From Verrucomicrobiota bacterium (GTDB lineage: Bacteria; Verrucomicrobiota; Verrucomicrobiia; Opitutales; Opitutaceae), in assembly GCA_023428905.1 (NCBI GenBank), contig JAEYWP010000022.1:62001-126000 (forward strand): a DNA stretch of 64,000 bases, given 5' to 3'. Numbering within the stretch: position 1 is the first letter of the stretch; the number at the start of each line of letters is the position of its first letter. The notes under the pieces were generated by a model. It saw only the letters and a list, made by a program, of their open reading frames with translations, was not told the DNA's origin and ran no database searches. Shown piece by piece: positions 60,974-64,000 of this stretch. The translations under genes were made by a program, and so were the position numbers.

Positions 60974-63855
60974 TGCCCGCGCGCCGACGTGAGCGGAGCC
61001 CCCGGGCTGGCAGCTTGCCCGCCCCACCGGCCTCGTCTTCTCTGGGTCGCTCCATGGCAGACCCGCACCCTCTTCCCGAGCCCGAAGCCCAGGCGCGTTT
61101 TGCCGCCGCAGTGATGGCGTCACCCGATGCCTTGCTGGTGGTCGATGGGGAGGGGCGTTTGCTCGAACTCAATCCAGCCGCCGCGGAGATGCTTCGTTGC
61201 CCGCAGGCGGATGCGGTGGGACGCGACGTGCTGGAACTCATCGTCGCACCAGCGAAACGCACCCGTCATCCCGCCCGTTTTGCCCGCAACGGTGCACCCG
61301 TTCCTCCCACCGAAGACCTGGCCCGCCGCACCGAGGTGATGGTGATGCGCGGCGATGGCACGGAGTTTCCCGCGGAATTCTCCCTCTCGCGCCTCGCGGG
61401 TGCTCCCCCTGCGGCCTTTGCCGTGCACCTGCGCGACATCACTGAACGCAAGCTCGCGGAAGCCGGGTTGGCTGCGATGCAGGTCGACCTTGAGATGCGT
61501 TTTGCGGAGCGGGCCGAGGCCCTCAGCACCGCCAACCTGGAGTTGGAACGCGAGATTGCGGAGGGCCGCCGGCGCGAGCGCCTCCAGAATGCGACCTATC
61601 GAATCTCCGAAGCGGCCCTCGACTCCGCGGACCTGGCCGCCCTCTTCGAACAGGTGCACAACATCCTCGCCGAGCTGATGCCGGCGAATAACTGCTACGT
61701 CGCGATCCTCAGCGCCGACGGCAGCGAGCTTTCGTTTCCCCGCTTCGTCGACGAGATGGCTTCTCCGCCCGCGCCCCGCAAACCGGGACGCGGTCTGACC
61801 GAATACCTGCTCGACACCGGCAAGCCCCTCATCGTCACCGACGACGAGATGGAGAAGCTCATGCGCGCGGCCGGCTATGCGCCCATCGGCCTGCGCTGCA
61901 AGGTCTGGATCGGCGCTCCCCTGATGGTCAGCGGACGCGCCATCGGTGCGATCGCGCTCCAGGATTACCGCACCGCCGACGCCTACACCGAGGAGGACCT
62001 CCGCCTCCTCACCTTTGTCGCCGAACAGCTCGCCGCCGCGGTGCAGCGCAAGCAGACCGACGACGCCCGCCGCAAGGCCGAGGAGGCCTACCGGAGCATG
62101 TTCGAAAACGCACCGGAAGGATTGTATCAGTCCACCCCCGACGGGCGCTTCCTCCGGGTCAACCGCGCCTTCGCCCGCATTTTCGGCTACGTCAGCCCAG
62201 GGGAGGTCCTCGCCGCCACCGAGAACATCGGCAAGCAGATCTACGTGGATCCACGCCGGCGCGACGCGTTCTTCGAGCTGGTGCGGAACACCGACGAGAT
62301 CGCCGACTTCGAGTCGGAGGTTTACCGCCGCAATGGGGAAAAGGTCTGGATCTCCGAGTCGGTCCGCGTCCTCCGCACCGCCGATGGCGCCGTCCGCGCC
62401 CTCGAGGGCGTGGCCATCGACATCACCGAGCAGCGGCGGGCGGCGGCCGCCCTGCGGGAGGCAAAGGAGGTGGCCGACGCCGCCAACCGGGCCAAGAGCC
62501 AGTTCCTCGCCAGCATGAGCCACGAGCTGCGCACTCCCTTGAATGGTATTCTTGGATACACACAGATCCTCCGGCGGGACGGCAGCCTGACGGCCCGGCA
62601 GTCCCACGGCGTCTCCGTCATCCACCATTCCGCGGAACACCTCCTCGCCCTGATCAACGACGTGCTCGACCTCTCCAAGATCGAGGCCCGCCGCCTGCAG
62701 ATCAACACCGGGGACTTCGACCTGGTCGAGTTTGCCCACGGCATCGGGGAGATGTTTCTCCCCCGCGCCCGCGAGAAGTCGCTCCGCTTCGCCACCGAGT
62801 TCGCCCCCGGGCTGCCTCGGGGTGTGCAGGGCGACGAGCAGCGTCTTCGCCAGGTGCTCCTCAACCTCATCGGCAACGCCATCAAGTTTACCCACGAGGG
62901 CGCGGTGGTCTTCAGTATCCGTGCGGGTGAGACAGGGCGACTGCGTTTTTCCGTCAGCGACAGCGGGACCGGAATCGCGCCACAGGACCTCGGACGCCTC
63001 TTTGAGCCGTTCACCCAGCTGGGCGACTCCCGCCTGCAGGCGGCGGGCACCGGCCTGGGGCTCGCGATCAGCCGCAGCCTGGTGGAGCTGATGGGCGGAA
63101 CCCTGCAGGTGGACAGCCGCCCCGGCTTTGGCAGCTGCTTCTGGTTCGAGCTGCCGCTCGCCCCCGCCTCCGCCCCGGTGGGCCGGAGCCGCCGCGCGCA
63201 AAAAAGGATCCGCGATTACCAGGGCGAGCGCCGGCGTATCCTCGTGGTGGATGACAACAGCGCCAACCGGGACGTCCTCCTCGACCTCCTCCGTGGGGTC
63301 GGGTTTATCGTCGAATCGGCCGAAACGGGCGAGGAGGCCCTCGACCGCATCGGCCACTTCCCCGCCGACGTGGTGCTGATGGACCTGCGGATGCCCGGGA
63401 TGGGAGGACTCGAGGCGACTCGCGAATTGCGCCGCCGGATCGGCAACCGCATCGCCATCGTGGCCGTGTCCGCCAGCGCCTACGACCTTGACCGGCGGGA
63501 ATGCCTCGATGCCGGCTGCAATGACTTCCTGCCGAAACCACTGAGCGAGGACGCCCTCTGGGATGTCCTCGAGCGGCTGCTCACGTTGACCTGGTGTTTC
63601 GACGAACCCGCTGGAAAAATCGCCTCCGCCGAGGCCGTCCCCCATCAGAAGGCCGTCCTTCCCGCCGAGGAGGCCGATGCCATCCATGAACTCGCCAGCG
63701 CCGGCGACGTGATGGGAATCCGCGCGCGTGTCTCCGCCCTGGCCGAGCGGGATCCGCAAATGGCAGGGCTGGCCACGGCGATCATCGAACTGGCCGATAG
63801 CTACCGAATGAAGGCCATCCGCCAGTATGTCGCGCCGTGGCGCTCGACCGACTGA
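60973..63855 (+). CDS. hybrid histidine kinase (PAS-GAF-PAS-HisKA-HATPase-REC)
   Basis: Protein of 960 residues from ATG 60973, overlapping the globin stop; ATG 61054 is a second choice. PAS about 40-155 (ASPDALLVVDGEGRLLELNPAAAEML). A coiled segment precedes GAF about 205-355 (APLMVSGRAIGAIALQDY). PAS about 375-490. HisKA has the phospho-His in SMSHELRTPLNGILGY. HATPase shows NLIGNAIKFTHEG and GTGLGLAISR. The receiver has VVDDNSANRD and Asp in VLMDLRMPGMGGLEATR. The last 100 residues may be a histidine-phosphotransfer-like helix bundle. No membrane helices, so it is cytoplasmic. Confidence 0.95.
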   Translation: MPARRRERSPRAGSLPAPPASSSLGRSMADPHPLPEPEAQARFAAAVMASPDALLVVDGEGRLLELNPAAAEMLRCPQADAVGRDVLELIVAPAKRTRHPARFARNGAPVPPTEDLARRTEVMVMRGDGTEFPAEFSLSRLAGAPPAAFAVHLRDITERKLAEAGLAAMQVDLEMRFAERAEALSTANLELEREIAEGRRRERLQNATYRISEAALDSADLAALFEQVHNILAELMPANNCYVAILSADGSELSFPRFVDEMASPPAPRKPGRGLTEYLLDTGKPLIVTDDEMEKLMRAAGYAPIGLRCKVWIGAPLMVSGRAIGAIALQDYRTADAYTEEDLRLLTFVAEQLAAAVQRKQTDDARRKAEEAYRSMFENAPEGLYQSTPDGRFLRVNRAFARIFGYVSPGEVLAATENIGKQIYVDPRRRDAFFELVRNTDEIADFESEVYRRNGEKVWISESVRVLRTADGAVRALEGVAIDITEQRRAAAALREAKEVADAANRAKSQFLASMSHELRTPLNGILGYTQILRRDGSLTARQSHGVSVIHHSAEHLLALINDVLDLSKIEARRLQINTGDFDLVEFAHGIGEMFLPRAREKSLRFATEFAPGLPRGVQGDEQRLRQVLLNLIGNAIKFTHEGAVVFSIRAGETGRLRFSVSDSGTGIAPQDLGRLFEPFTQLGDSRLQAAGTGLGLAISRSLVELMGGTLQVDSRPGFGSCFWFELPLAPASAPVGRSRRAQKRIRDYQGERRRILVVDDNSANRDVLLDLLRGVGFIVESAETGEEALDRIGHFPADVVLMDLRMPGMGGLEATRELRRRIGNRIAIVAVSASAYDLDRRECLDAGCNDFLPKPLSEDALWDVLERLLTLTWCFDEPAGKIASAEAVPHQKAVLPAEEADAIHELASAGDVMGIRARVSALAERDPQMAGLATAIIELADSYRMKAIRQYVAPWRSTD

Positions 63856-63865
63856 CTTTCCAGCC

Positions 63866-64000
63866 ATGCCCGACACCATCCTGATCGTCGACGACACGCC
63901 GGCCAATGTGAGCGTGCTCCTGCAATGCCTCGGAGACCGAGGCTACCGCCTGATGGTGGCGGAGGATGGCGAGGAAGCCCTCGCCCAGATCGCACGCACG
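63866..64000 (+). CDS. response regulator, N-terminus (3' end outside window)
   Basis: ATG 63866 opens 45 codons running off the end of the window, ten bases after the kinase stop. The sequence MPDTILIVDDTPANVSVLL is the start of a receiver domain with acidic pocket DD. It is probably co-transcribed with the kinase. Output domain is not visible. Confidence 0.88.
   Translation, partial: MPDTILIVDDTPANVSVLLQCLGDRGYRLMVAEDGEEALAQIART

Noticed and set aside
61120..63906. Long minus-strand open frame antisense to the hybrid kinase
   Set aside because: No recognisable domain; the kinase motifs are on the plus strand.

Overview
The window is a high-GC, gene-dense bacterial chromosome segment whose content points to Verrucomicrobiota, most likely Opitutaceae. 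The clues are a TonB receptor with an N-terminal VLSPF-type segment and no SusD partner, a PEP-CTERM metalloprotease, a GlgE-type trehalose/glucan pathway, many Tat or Sec exported carbohydrate enzymes, and few clear Shine-Dalgarno sites. The lineage is an inference from gene content. I found no rRNA, tRNA, CRISPR array, transposase or phage gene.

Layout. 1-780: end of a histidine kinase/receiver protein. 864-6589: operon of a GH105-type unsaturated uronyl hydrolase, a pectate-lyase-like/DUF6298 protein and an MFS hexuronate-type transporter. 6752-8646: methyltransferase and GT8 glycosyltransferase. 8796-14213: GlgE and a TreS-maltokinase fusion, followed by a sugar-transfer ATP-grasp protein (to 15390). 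15323-18315 (minus): an SF1 helicase with a small partner. 18534-19873: small exported and hypothetical genes.

19874-42004 is a rhamnogalacturonan/pectin catabolic region: GH112 phosphorylase, sugar isomerase/epimerase, GH105, PL26-type exolyase, L-rhamnose mutarotase, LacI regulator, GH43-like protein, SSS symporter, large TonB receptor, CE12 acetylesterase, PL22 oligogalacturonate lyase with DUF6250, and an esterase. Together they suggest this chain: TonB uptake, deacetylation, lyase cleavage, removal of unsaturated uronate by GH105, phosphorolysis of galactosyl-rhamnose by GH112, and anomer conversion of rhamnose by RhaM. A short motif (CGGACAGTTCG and relatives) recurs upstream of several of these genes.

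42074-48851: mixed genes (DUF3185, PEP-CTERM protease, degenerate nuclease-like protein, YXWGXW lipoprotein, J-domain-like protein, aquaporin, QueC-like PP-loop protein, Dabb protein). 49250-51816: a LigD-type DNA repair ligase split by a -1 shift at a run of nine A. 51847-53983: an ECF sigma/anti-sigma operon with two small exported proteins. 54090-57386: a parallel beta-helix protein, a small membrane protein and a lipoprotein hydrolase. 57591-59087: a GntP permease. 59050-64000: a signalling cluster of two response regulators, a globin, a hybrid histidine kinase and a truncated receiver gene.

Gaps longer than about 300 bases (19344-19873, 28685-29079, 33081-33523, 37244-37550, 42314-42687, 48852-49249) hold promoters, terminators, a dispersed repeat and candidate small genes, each listed separately. 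Start codons were chosen mainly from signal peptides, family-typical N-termini and stop/start overlaps.
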